A stretch of DNA of 64,000 nucleotides from Bradyrhizobium algeriense (GTDB lineage: Bacteria; Pseudomonadota; Alphaproteobacteria; Rhizobiales; Xanthobacteraceae): contig NZ_JAZHRV010000001.1 of NCBI RefSeq assembly GCF_036924595.1, forward strand, positions 4,340,001 to 4,404,000, read 5' to 3'. Below, one piece after another: positions 18,480-28,061 of this stretch. A program made the translations under genes and the position numbers. The notes below the pieces were generated by a model. The model was given only the letters and a program-made list of their open reading frames with translations. It was not told the DNA's origin and searched no databases. Every line of letters starts with the position of its first letter. Position 1 is the first letter of the stretch.

Positions 18480-19394
18480 ATGAGTTTGGAATGGCAGGCG
18501 CGGTCAGGTTCCCTGGCCTGGTCGAACCCCGTGTCCTGGTGGTGGGGCGTGCTGACCCTGGTGAGCGGCGTCAATATCGCTGTCTGGTTCGTGCTGTATG
18601 GCGAGCTTCCCGTGCTGGCGACCGGATCTGCCGGCAGCACCGCCAGCGTCGGCGTCATGCTGCTGTTCTGTGCGGCCTATGTTTTTGGCTGCGCCTTCAG
18701 GTCGTTTCTGCCGCGCGCCGATGTTCAACGGATCTGCCTGTTCGACACCTGGTGGTCGAGCGTTCTGGTCGGACGGACGGTGGCGACCGTGGCCGAGATC
18801 TGTTTTGTGGTGCAATGGGCGATGCTCCTGCACCAGCTCGGCACGATGACCGGGGCGGAAACGACCGTGAATGCCGCATGGGTGATCGTACCTCTGATCC
18901 TGATCGCGGAATGCCTCTCATGGTATGCGGTGCTAACCAGGAACTATCTCGGCAACGCCATCGAAAATTCGCTGTGGGCGGTTGCGTTCTTTATCATCGG
19001 TGCAGGTCTTTGCCGCCTGCTGCCGGAATTCCACGGCGCGGTTCGCGTGATGCTTGCCATAGCCATCGCCGGCATTGCGGGCTTCCTGGCGTTTCTGATG
19101 ACGATCGACGTCCCGATGTACCTGAACCGCTGGCGGACCGGCGATGCCGATGGCGACAAGCGCCTGACGCCCCGCGAGGGCCTGCGTGACGTCAGCACGC
19201 GCTGGGTGGTGACGCACGACCTTGCCGAGTGGAAGGACGAGATTGCCTGGATGTCGCTTTATTTCAGCCTGGCGGTCTGGTCGAGCCTGGCGCTGTGCGT
19301 GTTCTACGCGCTCGAAAATCATCTGCCGCAGTACCGGACCGAAGCTGCGATCGTAAGCGGAGCGTCGAGCACGACGGTCGTCGGCACCCGGTAG
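18480..19394 (+). CDS. multi-pass membrane protein, unknown
   Basis: A protein of about 304 residues with six or so hydrophobic segments (for example SVGVMLLFCAAYVFGCAF, AWVIVPLILIAECLSWY, VMLAIAIAGIAGFLAFLM and YFSLAVWSSLALCVFYAL). I do not recognise the family. The start ATG 18480 has GGAG seven bases upstream and gives a plausible N-terminus (MSLEWQARSGSLAWSNP). An in-frame ATG at 18429 would add 17 residues without a ribosome binding site. A D-A-D-G-D-K-R-L stretch near residue 220 recalls an EF-hand-like calcium loop, which may be coincidence. The gene stands alone. Confidence 0.7.
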   Translation: MSLEWQARSGSLAWSNPVSWWWGVLTLVSGVNIAVWFVLYGELPVLATGSAGSTASVGVMLLFCAAYVFGCAFRSFLPRADVQRICLFDTWWSSVLVGRTVATVAEICFVVQWAMLLHQLGTMTGAETTVNAAWVIVPLILIAECLSWYAVLTRNYLGNAIENSLWAVAFFIIGAGLCRLLPEFHGAVRVMLAIAIAGIAGFLAFLMTIDVPMYLNRWRTGDADGDKRLTPREGLRDVSTRWVVTHDLAEWKDEIAWMSLYFSLAVWSSLALCVFYALENHLPQYRTEAAIVSGASSTTVVGTR

Positions 19395-19488
19395 CACAAC
19401 AGCCACCACGCTGAAACTTTACGCCGCATTGCCGCGTTACACACATGTATCGCAGGTGCGGCGTTTTTCGTTTCACAAGGGCAGGCTT

Positions 19489-19919
19489 TTGGACCGGTTT
19501 CAGATAGGCACCCATTTTCTGGCGCTGGCCGCGGCCTTCGCGCTCGCCGTCCCGATCGGCTGGGACCGCGAGAAGCGCGCGCAGCGCGGGCCTGCGCACC
19601 TTTCCGCTGGTCGCGATGGCAAGCTGCGCTTCGTGCAGGCCAGCGAAAACCTGCTGGTGCACTCCCCCGATGGCATGGCGAAGGTGATCGAAGGCCTGAT
19701 CACCGGCATCGGCTTCATTGCGGCGCGATCCTCAAGCAGGGAACCGCCAGCCTGTGGGCCACCGGCGCGATCGGCGTTTCCGTCGGGCTCGGCAGCTACG
19801 ACGTCGCAGTGACGGCGGTGTTCACGTTCCTGACGCTGAGGCTGCTGACGCTGGTGAAGGAAGAAGACGATCTCAAGGACGGCGAGAACGAGCGCAAGCG
19901 CGACGCCAGGTCGGATTGA
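19489..19919 (+). pseudogene. MgtC/SapB family membrane protein, frameshifted relic
   Basis: Pieces of an MgtC-type protein occur in three frames. Frame 1 from TTG 19489 encodes FLALAAAFALAVPIGWDREKR. Frame 2 near 19586-19625 encodes AGLRTFPLVAMASC. Frame 1 resumes near 19630 with FVQASENLLVHSPDGMAKV and GLITGIGFI. Frame 3 from about 19725 encodes AILKQGTASLWATGAIGVSV and runs to the TGA at 19917-19919. Three frame changes (near 19583, 19627 and 19720) and a shortened glycine-rich GIGFIGGGAIL motif mean no intact protein can be made. AAGGG upstream of the TTG keeps a start signal. Sequencing error is an alternative, but three indels in 140 bases make decay more likely. Confidence 0.75.
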
Positions 19920-20291
19920 GATGCATAACAGTCACCACACCGTGAGGGTATTTCGTCGCCCACGGACGGCATGAAATATTCCGCGCCTTGCGCGAAGCCA
20001 TTTTCTCGGACCAAGAAGAAATCCCGAAACAATGTCGTCGTACCATGATCCTTTGATTGGACATGGAATCGATCATGTGGAACCTCGTCGAAATATTTTA
20101 CCGGGAATATTGCCTGCTCTATCGAAAACACTGCCAGGCTCGACTAAGGGGAATGCGCAGGTTTCTCGCTGAAGCCAGATGAAGCGCGCGCAATCTGTCG
20201 CAGCCGGCATCTGCGGTTCCTGTGATTTGCCGGCTTGCAGTGAACCGAAATCAGGAGTGATCTTGTCGGACCGCGATCGAAGGAGAAGGTT
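19920..20291. other. intergenic region, no gene seen
   Basis: About 370 bases after the MgtC relic, less GC-rich than the surroundings. A minus-strand open frame covers part of it but runs antisense into the relic and lacks a ribosome binding site. No hairpin or repeat stands out. Confidence 0.4.
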
Positions 20292-20507
20292 ATGCAGCCA
20301 TCGACAGACGATCTGCTGATACGCCAAATCAGTGCGCTGATATCTGCGACCGCCGATGCAGCGTCCGCCAGCGGCGAACACACCCACTTCATGGAGGCAA
20401 GGCTATACGAGACCCTGGCTGCACATTGCGCCGAAAAGCAAAGGCTCGCAGCAGCATTTGCCGGAAGTGGCGTCGGAAAGACGAAAGGGGGATTGATCTA
20501 CTGGTAG
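20292..20507 (+). CDS. small protein of unknown function (71 aa)
   Basis: A 71-residue soluble protein with a strong AAGGAG/GAAGG ribosome binding site six bases before its ATG, which is the main reason to believe it. The composition is alanine-rich and helical (ISALISATADAASASGEH, LYETLAAHCAEKQRLAAAF). No family recognised and no obvious partner; the AraC gene downstream is on the other strand. Confidence 0.5.
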   Translation: MQPSTDDLLIRQISALISATADAASASGEHTHFMEARLYETLAAHCAEKQRLAAAFAGSGVGKTKGGLIYW

Positions 20508-20573
20508 ATCGGAACCAGTTGATCGGGGATCGTGGGAAAAGGCATACACCACAGGGATACCTTTTGATTGCTC

Positions 20574-21596
20574 TCACGCCGTGCGCGCGGGAATGCGAGT
20601 TGGCCCGTTACCTCCAACCAGATCCGATCGGGCGCACGATCGCCTGAATTGGCCCCTGAATTCTCCTGGCGGAACGCCGAACTCGCGCTTGAATGCCCGA
20701 TTGAACGCCGCCTCCGAGTCGTAGCCTACCTCGGAGGCCACCTGTATCACCGCCTCCCGGGTGGTTTGCAGCATCCTGGCAGCGAGTTGCAATCGCCAGC
20801 GCGCAAGATAGGTCAGCGGCGGCTCGCCAAGAAACCGGGAGAACCTCTCGGCAAGCACCGAGCGCGAAACGCCGGTCTCGGCGGCAAGTTGCTCCACGGT
20901 CCAATGACGACAGGGTCTTCGGTGCAGCAGCGCCAGTGCACCGCCGACGACCGGATCGCGCGCACCCGCGAGCCAGCCGGTCTGTTCCGCCGGTAACGCC
21001 TCCATATAGCGGCGGATGGTTTCGATGAAGAGCGCTTCCGCCATCTTGGAGAGCAGGATCGATTGTCCCGGTCGCTCCGATCCAGCCTGGGAGACCAGAT
21101 GGCGAACCGAACTCTCCAGCCATTCGCCGGCTGGGTCTCCGCGCAGGTTGATCTTGATCATCAGCGGCAGGCCGGCGAGGAAGAGCCGTTCGGCATGACG
21201 TTCGCAACCGAAATAGCCGCAGACAAACCTTGTCACCTCGCCTCCGCCGCCCAATCGCATCGTGGTTAGATGGCCGACCAGGAACTCGCCGATCGAAGCG
21301 CCGCTGTCGAGGTAAGTCGATGGCGAGCCGTTCGAAACGGTATGGGCATCGCCGTGGGGGATGATCAGGATATCGCCCGCAGCGACGGCGATGTCGTCTT
21401 CGCCCGCGAAGCGCACGATCGCCTTCCCGTCCGTGACCAGATGATAGCTGACCAGGCGCTCGGTTCCGGGAGCAAGCACGTGGGCGACGTCTTGCAGATG
21501 AGGCACCCGGAACCCCCAGGGGGCTGTGCACTCCGCGTGGTAGAAGATGGCGCCCGTCATGTGCACCGACGTCAGCGCTTCCGATAGGGCATCCAT
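20574..21596 (-). CDS. AraC family transcriptional regulator
   Basis: A 340-residue regulator with an N-terminal cupin-type sensing domain of the AraC_binding_6 style (VSYHLVTDGKAIVRF, IAVAAGDILIIPHGDAHTV) and a C-terminal double helix-turn-helix. The first HTH is in WTVEQLAAETGVSRSVLAER; the second contains IQVASEVGYDSEAAFNRAF followed by KREFGVPPGEFR. It is divergent from the flavoprotein gene across 168 bases, the usual arrangement when an AraC protein controls its neighbour. Inducer unknown. Confidence 0.9.
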   Translation of the reverse strand: MDALSEALTSVHMTGAIFYHAECTAPWGFRVPHLQDVAHVLAPGTERLVSYHLVTDGKAIVRFAGEDDIAVAAGDILIIPHGDAHTVSNGSPSTYLDSGASIGEFLVGHLTTMRLGGGGEVTRFVCGYFGCERHAERLFLAGLPLMIKINLRGDPAGEWLESSVRHLVSQAGSERPGQSILLSKMAEALFIETIRRYMEALPAEQTGWLAGARDPVVGGALALLHRRPCRHWTVEQLAAETGVSRSVLAERFSRFLGEPPLTYLARWRLQLAARMLQTTREAVIQVASEVGYDSEAAFNRAFKREFGVPPGEFRGQFRRSCARSDLVGGNGPTRIPARTA

Positions 21597-21764
21597 TTAC
21601 GTGCTCCGTCGATAGTGGACCCTGAGCAACCTGCAAAGAACCACGGAGTTTCGGCAAAGTTGGGGCCTCGGCTTCCCACTAGACTCGATTGCCATGGGCC
21701 CGGCCCCGATCAGTCAGCCTGGCTGCCGTGAACCGGCACGGAACAATTTTGCAAGGAGATTTCG

Positions 21765-22997
21765 ATGGGCAAGGCATTCGACGTGATCGTCATGGGCGCG
21801 CGTTGCGCCGGTTCGCCAACCGCGATGTTGCTGGCGCGCAAGGGATACCGGGTGCTGGCGGTCGACCGCGCTTCTTTCCCGAGCGACACCGTGTCAACGC
21901 ATCTCGTGCATCCCCCCGCTGTGAATGCGCTATCGCGATGGGGGCTGCTCGACCGGCTGCTGGCAACCGGCTGCCCGCCGATCCACACCTACTCCTTCGA
22001 CTTCGGCGCGTTCACCATTGCCGGCGCCCCGGGCACGGACAGGGACGCCGTTGCCTATTGCCCGCGGCGGACCATCCTCGACAAGCTGCTGGTCGACGCG
22101 GCGACCGAATCCGGCGCGGAGATCCGTCAGGGTTTTGTCGTCGAGGAAATTATGATCGAAGGAGCGCGCGTCGTCGGCATCAAGGGCCGGTCGAAGCAAG
22201 GCGGCACTGTTACCGAATATGCCGACGTTGTTGTGGGGGCCGACGGCCGGCACTCCATGCTGAGCGAGGCGGTTCACCCCGAGCAGTACCGCGAGAAGCC
22301 GCCTCTGCTGGCGGGTTACTACAGCTATTGGCGCGGGCTGCCCACCGACGGCCGCTTTGAAACTTTTGTGCGCGACAGGCGCGCATTTGCGGCAATGCCA
22401 ACCCATGACGATCTGACGCTCGTCATTGCCGGATGGCCCTACGCGGAATTTGCGGAAAACAAGAGGGATATCGAGGGCAATTATTTGAAAGCCATCGAAC
22501 AGGCGCCGGACTTTGCCAAAAGGCTGCGCAGCGCCACGCGCGAAGCACCGTTCGCCGGCGCGGCGGTGCCGAACTATTTCCGAAAGCCTTACGGCGCAGG
22601 CTGGGCTCTCGTGGGAGACGCCGGCTATAACAGGGACTTCATAACGGCGCAGGGAATTCTCGATGCTTTCCGGGACGCCGAACTCTGCGCCGGGGCAATC
22701 GACCAATCACTGTCGGGCGCGCGGCCATTCGAGGAAGCCATGAGCGAGTACCAGCACACCCGCGACGCGCAGGTCGGGGCGATGTACGATTTCACCTGCG
22801 ACCTCGCAACGCTCGAGCCGCCGCCACCCGAGCTGCAACGGATCCTGGAGGCGGTTCACGGCAACCGGGCGGCCATGGACGGCTTTGCCCGTCTGAATGC
22901 AGGGACGATATCGCCGACGGAGTTTTTTGCACCTGACAACATCGAAGCGATCTTTGCTGCCGCAGCCGCGAGAACTCAAAGGGCGAGTGCATCGTGA
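21765..22997 (+). CDS. NAD(P)/FAD-dependent oxidoreductase (hydroxylase/GG-reductase-like)
   Basis: A 410-residue flavoprotein of the p-hydroxybenzoate hydroxylase fold. The FAD motif near the N-terminus is VIVMGARCAGSPTAMLLARK, where C-A-G replaces the usual G-x-G end. The second FAD motif is VVVGADGRHS and the third, GWALVGDAGYNRDFITAQG, is near residue 280. This set resembles FAD monooxygenases and geranylgeranyl-reductase-like enzymes, and a substrate cannot be chosen. AAGGAG six bases before ATG 21765 supports the start. It is divergent from the AraC gene, which likely regulates it. Confidence 0.85.
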   Translation: MGKAFDVIVMGARCAGSPTAMLLARKGYRVLAVDRASFPSDTVSTHLVHPPAVNALSRWGLLDRLLATGCPPIHTYSFDFGAFTIAGAPGTDRDAVAYCPRRTILDKLLVDAATESGAEIRQGFVVEEIMIEGARVVGIKGRSKQGGTVTEYADVVVGADGRHSMLSEAVHPEQYREKPPLLAGYYSYWRGLPTDGRFETFVRDRRAFAAMPTHDDLTLVIAGWPYAEFAENKRDIEGNYLKAIEQAPDFAKRLRSATREAPFAGAAVPNYFRKPYGAGWALVGDAGYNRDFITAQGILDAFRDAELCAGAIDQSLSGARPFEEAMSEYQHTRDAQVGAMYDFTCDLATLEPPPPELQRILEAVHGNRAAMDGFARLNAGTISPTEFFAPDNIEAIFAAAAARTQRASAS

Positions 22998-23049
22998 AAG
23001 CAGCGTCAGCTTTGCGCTACTCCGATGGCCCACAGCAGAAGAAATCGGC

Positions 23050-26000
23050 TCAATGAAAATCCCGTGACGGCGGCAGGATGCGGACGTCGCGCGGATGGCG
23101 GATTTTTTGCGCGGGCGCGTCGACGTGATCGCGGCGGTCGTCGTTGAGCGGCTCGATCAGCGCGGGGCCGGCCGGGACGGGATGCTTGCGGCTCGGCGCA
23201 TCATTGGCGAGGCCGATCAGGTCGTGGGAGCGGTCGAACATCCGCTGCGCCACCAGGTGCGTCACTTGTTCCGGGCTGCTCTGGATATAGCCTTCCACCA
23301 GAATCAGGCGGGCGCCCATCACTTCTTTCCGGTACTGCTCCATCACCTTGGGCCACACCACGATATTGGCGATGCCGGTTTCGTCCTCCAGCGTCATGAA
23401 GACGACGCCCTTGGCGCTGCCAGGCCGCTGCCGCACCAGCACCACGCCGGCGCAACGGATACGGCGCTTGTCGTTTTTGTGATTGACGTCCTTGCAGGCG
23501 ACGACGCGCTCCTTCGTGAACCTCTCGCGCAGGAATTCCATCGGGTGGCCCTTCAGCGACAGCCGCACCGTCTGATAATCGGCGACCACCTGCTCCGGCA
23601 GCGGCATCAGCGGCAACGGTTTTGCGTTCTCGTCGGGCTGCTCGCGCGCGACCGCGGCTTCGAACAGCGGCAGCGGCACGTCGTCGGGCAGCCGCCGCAC
23701 CGCCCACAACGCCGCGCGGCGGTCGAGCCCGATGGAGCGGAACGCATCGGCGTCCGCCAAGAGGATCAGCGCACGCTTTGGAAGTGCGGTGTCGCGGGCG
23801 AATTCTTCGAGCGAGGTGAAGGGACGGCGCGCGCGGGCGGCGACGATGCGGTCGGCCCAGTCTTGCTCTTTCCCCACATTGTCATTCGCGCTACGCGCGC
23901 CCACGATGCGCAAGGGCGCATCGGAGAATGACAGTTGAAGTTGCTTCAGCCGCTCCTCATCCTCATCAATCCAGCTAAACCCGTCGATCTGGCGGAAGCC
24001 GAGTCTAACCGCGCAGTATTTCCCTTCCCCCTCCTCCAGCGTGTTCTGCGCAAAACTATAGGACACATCGACCTCACGCACCTCGACGCCGTTCTTGCGG
24101 GCGTCGCCGACGATCTGCGCGGGCGCGTAGAAACCCATCGGCTGCGAATTGAGCAGGCCGCAGCAGAAGGCGTCCGGATGATAATGCTTCAGCCATGACG
24201 AGACATAGACGAGCTGGGCGAAGCTTGCGGCGTGGCTTTCCGGAAAGCCGTAACTACCAAAGCCCTTGATCTGGTCGAAACAGCCTTTGGCGAATTCGGG
24301 ATCGTAGCCGCGCGCGATCATGTTGCCGATCAGCTTGGTCTCGTACGTGCCGATGGTGCCGAGGTTGCGAAAGGTCGCCATCGAACGGCGCAGGCCATTG
24401 GCCTCTTCGGAGGTGAACCTGGCGGCCTCGATCGCGATCCGCATCGCCTGTTCCTGGAACAGGGGCACGCCGAGCGTCTTGTGCAGCACGCGATACAGTT
24501 CATCCGCCGGGCCGTGGTCGGGCGACGGTGACGGATAGCTCACCTTTTCCTGGCCGTTCCGCCGCCGCAGATAGGGATGCACCATGTCGCCCTGGATCGG
24601 CCCCGGGCGCACGATCGCGACTTCAATGACGAGGTCGTAGAAGGTGCGCGGCCTCAGCCGCGGCAGCATGTTCATCTGTGCGCGGCTTTCGACCTGGAAT
24701 ACGCCGAGCGATTCACCCCGGCACAGCATGTCGTAGACTTTAGAGTCGTCCTGCTTGACGGTCGCCAACTCCCAACGCTCGCCTTTGTGCTCGTCGATCA
24801 GATCAAAACATTTGCGGATGCAGGTCAGCATGCCCAGCGCCAGCACGTCGACCTTCATCATATGAAGCGCGTCGACGTCGTCCTTGTCCCATTCGATGAA
24901 GGTGCGGTCATCCATCGCGGCGTTGCCGATCGGCACATAGGTGTCAAGCCGGTCCTGCGTCAGCACATAGCCGCCGACATGCTGCGACAGATGGCGAGGG
25001 AATTCGATCAGTTCGGTGGCAAGTTCGACCGCGAGTTCGACCATCGCATTCTGTGGGTCGAGCCCGGCCTGGCGGACCTGCATCTCGTTGAGGCCCTTGC
25101 CCCAGCTTCCCCATACGGTATCGGCGAGCGCCGCGGTGACATCCTCCGTCAACCCCAGCGCCTTGCCGACGTCGCGGATCGCGCTGCGTGGACGATAATG
25201 GATGACGGTGGCGATGATCGCGGCGCGGTGGCGGCCGTAGCGGCGGTAGACATATTGCATCACCTCCTCGCGCCGCGAATGCTCGAAATCGACGTCGATG
25301 TCGGGCGGCTCCAGCCGCTCCTTGGAGATGAAGCGCTCGAACAACAGATCGACCTTGGTCGGGTCGACCGAGGTAATGCCGAGCACGTAGCAGACGGCGG
25401 AGTTTGCCGCCGATCCCCTTCCCTGGCACAGGATGTTCTGGCTGCGCGCATAATGGACGATGTCGTGCACGGTGAGAAAATAATGCGCGTATTTGAGCTC
25501 GGCGATCAGCGCGAGTTCTTTCCGCAAGGTGGCGCGCAGCGTGTCAGAGATTTCACCGCCGAAATATTTGTCGACACCAGCCCAGGTCAGGTCTTCCAGA
25601 TGCTGCTGCGCGGTCTTGCCCGGCGGCACCGGCTCGTCCGGATACTGGTACTTGAGCTGGTCGAGCGAAAATGAAATGCGCCCCGCAAAGCGCATGGTTT
25701 CCGCGATCGCCTCGGGCAGGTCGCGAAACAGCCGCACCATTTCGCGGGCCGGCTTCAGGTATCGCTCGGCATTGGCTTCCAGCCGCCTGCCGATGGCGTC
25801 GATGGTGGTCTTCTCTCTGATACAGGTGAGCACGTCCTGTAAGCGACGGCGGGCGGGATGGTGGTAAAGCACCTCGTTGGTCGCCAGCAGCGGCACTTTT
25901 GCCGCAAGCGCCAGACGATGCAGCCGCGCCAGCCGGCGCTTGTCGTCGCCGCGGTAGAGCAGGCTTGCGGCAAGCCACACGCCGGCCGCCCGACTCTGCT

Positions 26001-26472
26001 TCAGTCGCTGCAGAATTTCTTGCGCGCTTCCCCCGTCGAAGCGATGCGGCAGCGCCAGCACCAGAAGCTGCCCCTCGGCGAATTCAAGCAGGTCATCGAA
26101 CCGCAGATGACACTCGCCCTTCTCGATCCGCGTGATGTCGTCGCCGCGCTTGCCGCGGGTCAGCAACTGGCAGAGCCGGCCATAGGCAGCGCGGTCGCGC
26201 GGATAGACCAGAATATCGGGCGTGCCATCGATAAAGACGAGGCGCGCGCCGATCAGGAGCTTTGGCTTATGCGTGACCTCGGGGTTTTCGAGCTCCTTGT
26301 AGGCGCGGACCACGCCGGCCAGCGTGTTGTGGTCGGCGATGCCGATGGCGGGGATGCCGAGCTCGCTTGCCTGATGCACATAGGCGCGCGGATCGGAGCC
26401 GCCGCGCAGGAACGAGAAATTGGTGGTGATGCCAATCTCGGCATAGCCGGAAATGTCAGCGGGGCGTTTCAT
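23050..26472 (-). CDS. dnaE2: error-prone DNA polymerase DnaE2 (ImuC)
   Basis: The catalytic polymerase of the mutasome that copies damaged DNA and causes damage-induced mutagenesis. The 1140-residue protein has an N-terminal PHP domain (YAEIGITTNFSFLRGGSDP, GIADHNTLAGVVRAY), the C-family polymerase core with PDIDVDFEHSRREEV and YVPIGNAAMDDR, helix-hairpin-helix, and an OB-fold near the C-terminus (GVVLVRQRPGSAKGVVFMTL). The start at 26472 forms an ATGA overlap with the imuB stop, pointing to translational coupling; the frame is open eight codons further upstream. It is last in the cassette imuA-imuB-dnaE2, and regulation through the SOS box at 28813 is expected. Confidence 0.96.
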   Translation of the reverse strand: MKRPADISGYAEIGITTNFSFLRGGSDPRAYVHQASELGIPAIGIADHNTLAGVVRAYKELENPEVTHKPKLLIGARLVFIDGTPDILVYPRDRAAYGRLCQLLTRGKRGDDITRIEKGECHLRFDDLLEFAEGQLLVLALPHRFDGGSAQEILQRLKQSRAAGVWLAASLLYRGDDKRRLARLHRLALAAKVPLLATNEVLYHHPARRRLQDVLTCIREKTTIDAIGRRLEANAERYLKPAREMVRLFRDLPEAIAETMRFAGRISFSLDQLKYQYPDEPVPPGKTAQQHLEDLTWAGVDKYFGGEISDTLRATLRKELALIAELKYAHYFLTVHDIVHYARSQNILCQGRGSAANSAVCYVLGITSVDPTKVDLLFERFISKERLEPPDIDVDFEHSRREEVMQYVYRRYGRHRAAIIATVIHYRPRSAIRDVGKALGLTEDVTAALADTVWGSWGKGLNEMQVRQAGLDPQNAMVELAVELATELIEFPRHLSQHVGGYVLTQDRLDTYVPIGNAAMDDRTFIEWDKDDVDALHMMKVDVLALGMLTCIRKCFDLIDEHKGERWELATVKQDDSKVYDMLCRGESLGVFQVESRAQMNMLPRLRPRTFYDLVIEVAIVRPGPIQGDMVHPYLRRRNGQEKVSYPSPSPDHGPADELYRVLHKTLGVPLFQEQAMRIAIEAARFTSEEANGLRRSMATFRNLGTIGTYETKLIGNMIARGYDPEFAKGCFDQIKGFGSYGFPESHAASFAQLVYVSSWLKHYHPDAFCCGLLNSQPMGFYAPAQIVGDARKNGVEVREVDVSYSFAQNTLEEGEGKYCAVRLGFRQIDGFSWIDEDEERLKQLQLSFSDAPLRIVGARSANDNVGKEQDWADRIVAARARRPFTSLEEFARDTALPKRALILLADADAFRSIGLDRRAALWAVRRLPDDVPLPLFEAAVAREQPDENAKPLPLMPLPEQVVADYQTVRLSLKGHPMEFLRERFTKERVVACKDVNHKNDKRRIRCAGVVLVRQRPGSAKGVVFMTLEDETGIANIVVWPKVMEQYRKEVMGARLILVEGYIQSSPEQVTHLVAQRMFDRSHDLIGLANDAPSRKHPVPAGPALIEPLNDDRRDHVDAPAQKIRHPRDVRILPPSRDFH

Positions 26473-28061
26473 GCGAACAGCCCGTGCACGAACCATCGGA
26501 CTGATGCGGGTTCGCTCTCTTCGTCGGCCAGTTCGCTTTCATAGAGCCCGTCTCGAAAGATCCAGAAACGAAGCCCCGCTTCATCCTCGATACGGAAATA
26601 ATCCCGCGTCGGCCCGTCGCCGTTTTGCTTCCACCATTCCATGGCGATGCGTTCGGGCCCCTCCACCCGCACCACCGCGTGCGTGACGCGGCGCCAGGTG
26701 AACTGATGCGGCGGGCCGTCCGGCACGGTTGCGAACGGCACGTTGATGGGCTCCGGCCTGTCGAACAGCCGCAGTGGCTGCAGCGGCGGCTCGCTTTCGA
26801 TGCGCTCGGGCCAGGCGGCCTGCGCAGCCGCCGCCAGATGATGCTGCGCTGTTACCGCCAATACGGCGCGCTCTGGGATGTGGGTATCCTGCGGCAGGTG
26901 CACGACGACACGCTTGCCACCGATGCGCGCGGCGATGCGGTCGATCAGCGCGGCCAGTTCGTCATTGTCATGCACGTTGGCGTCGAGGTCGCGCTGCTGC
27001 TGCACCACGATTTCGGTGCGGCTGGCGGAAAGCCTGATGAGATCGAAGCCGAAGCCGGGATCGAGGGGATCGTTGAGCGCATCGAGCCGCTCGCGAAACA
27101 GGCGGTCGATCACTTCCGCTTTCGTCACCGGACGGCCGGTATCGACCGGGATCGTGCGCACCGCGCCGTCGGTGCGGAAAAAACTTGCTTCCAACCGCCG
27201 CGCACCCTTGCCCTGCTTGTCCATCGCCGTGACCAGCATGGCAGCGAGCGCGGACAGGTTCATCGCGATCACGGTGTCGGTGGCGACCGGTTCGGGAAAG
27301 CGTTTTTCGACGATGTAATCCGGCAGCGGCTTTCGGGGACTGATCGGCGCATCGCCCTGCCCCAGCGCCTGCTCCAGCAGCGTGGTGAAGCCTGCGCCAA
27401 ACCGCGCCGTGATCTCGTGACGTCCGCGCGAGGCGACGTCGCCGATGGTCTTCAGGCCCGCGCGGCGCAGGCCGCCGGTGATGGCGTCACCGGCGCCGAG
27501 TGCGGATACCGGCAGCGGGCTGACAGCCTCGGCCTCCTCGCCATCAGCAACGATCTTTCCGGAAGCCTGGCGCGTCAGCGTCCGGGCGCAGATCGCGGTG
27601 TTCGCGATCGCGGCGCTGACGGCAAAGCCGCGACGGCTCAGCGCGCCGCATACGATCTGCAGCAGCGCACGCTCGCCGCCGAACAGATGGGCGCAGCCGG
27701 TGATGTCGAGATAGAGCCCATGCGGCAGATCGAGCGCCACCAGCGGAGTGAAGCGGTCGCACCAGTCGGCGATGTCTTCGAGCGTCTTGCGATCGGCGAC
27801 CTCGTCGGCGTCGAACACCATCAGCTCCGGGCAGATCGCGCGGGCATTGGCGAGCGGCAGGCCGATCGAGAGGCCGGCGTGCACGGCGGCCTCGTCGAGC
27901 GAATGGATCAGGATGGCGTTGTGCTGCTTGGCGACGACGACGCTGGGGGTTTTATCCAGCGCGTCGCCGCTGCCCGAAAGCTTGCGCTTGATGCGGTCGA
28001 TGGGCAGGCGTGGCAGCCACAGGCTGAGGATACGTCGCCGGTTCGCTGAAGAGGCATTCAT
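26469..28061 (-). CDS. imuB: Y-family polymerase-like mutasome protein ImuB
   Basis: A catalytically inactive Y-family polymerase relative that links the clamp to DnaE2 in the mutasome. The real start is ATG 28061 (MNASSANRRRILSLWLPRLP), giving 530 residues; the frame stays open about 290 bases further up but that part is antisense-like shadow of imuA. Features include the N-terminal LWLPRLPIDRIKRK, the palm strand DLPHGLYLDITGCAHLFGGE, and the HhH region LGAGDAITGGLRRAGLKTIGDV. It ends in the ATGA overlap with dnaE2. It starts within the last 110 bases of the imuA frame. Confidence 0.92.
   Translation of the reverse strand: MNASSANRRRILSLWLPRLPIDRIKRKLSGSGDALDKTPSVVVAKQHNAILIHSLDEAAVHAGLSIGLPLANARAICPELMVFDADEVADRKTLEDIADWCDRFTPLVALDLPHGLYLDITGCAHLFGGERALLQIVCGALSRRGFAVSAAIANTAICARTLTRQASGKIVADGEEAEAVSPLPVSALGAGDAITGGLRRAGLKTIGDVASRGRHEITARFGAGFTTLLEQALGQGDAPISPRKPLPDYIVEKRFPEPVATDTVIAMNLSALAAMLVTAMDKQGKGARRLEASFFRTDGAVRTIPVDTGRPVTKAEVIDRLFRERLDALNDPLDPGFGFDLIRLSASRTEIVVQQQRDLDANVHDNDELAALIDRIAARIGGKRVVVHLPQDTHIPERAVLAVTAQHHLAAAAQAAWPERIESEPPLQPLRLFDRPEPINVPFATVPDGPPHQFTWRRVTHAVVRVEGPERIAMEWWKQNGDGPTRDYFRIEDEAGLRFWIFRDGLYESELADEESEPASVRWFVHGLFA

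Noticed and set aside
19796..20131. 111-codon minus-strand open frame
   Set aside because: Half of it is antisense to the MgtC relic, the rest shows no family feature, and no ribosome binding site precedes it.
26625..28049. 474-codon plus-strand open frame
   Set aside because: Antisense to imuB; shadow composition.
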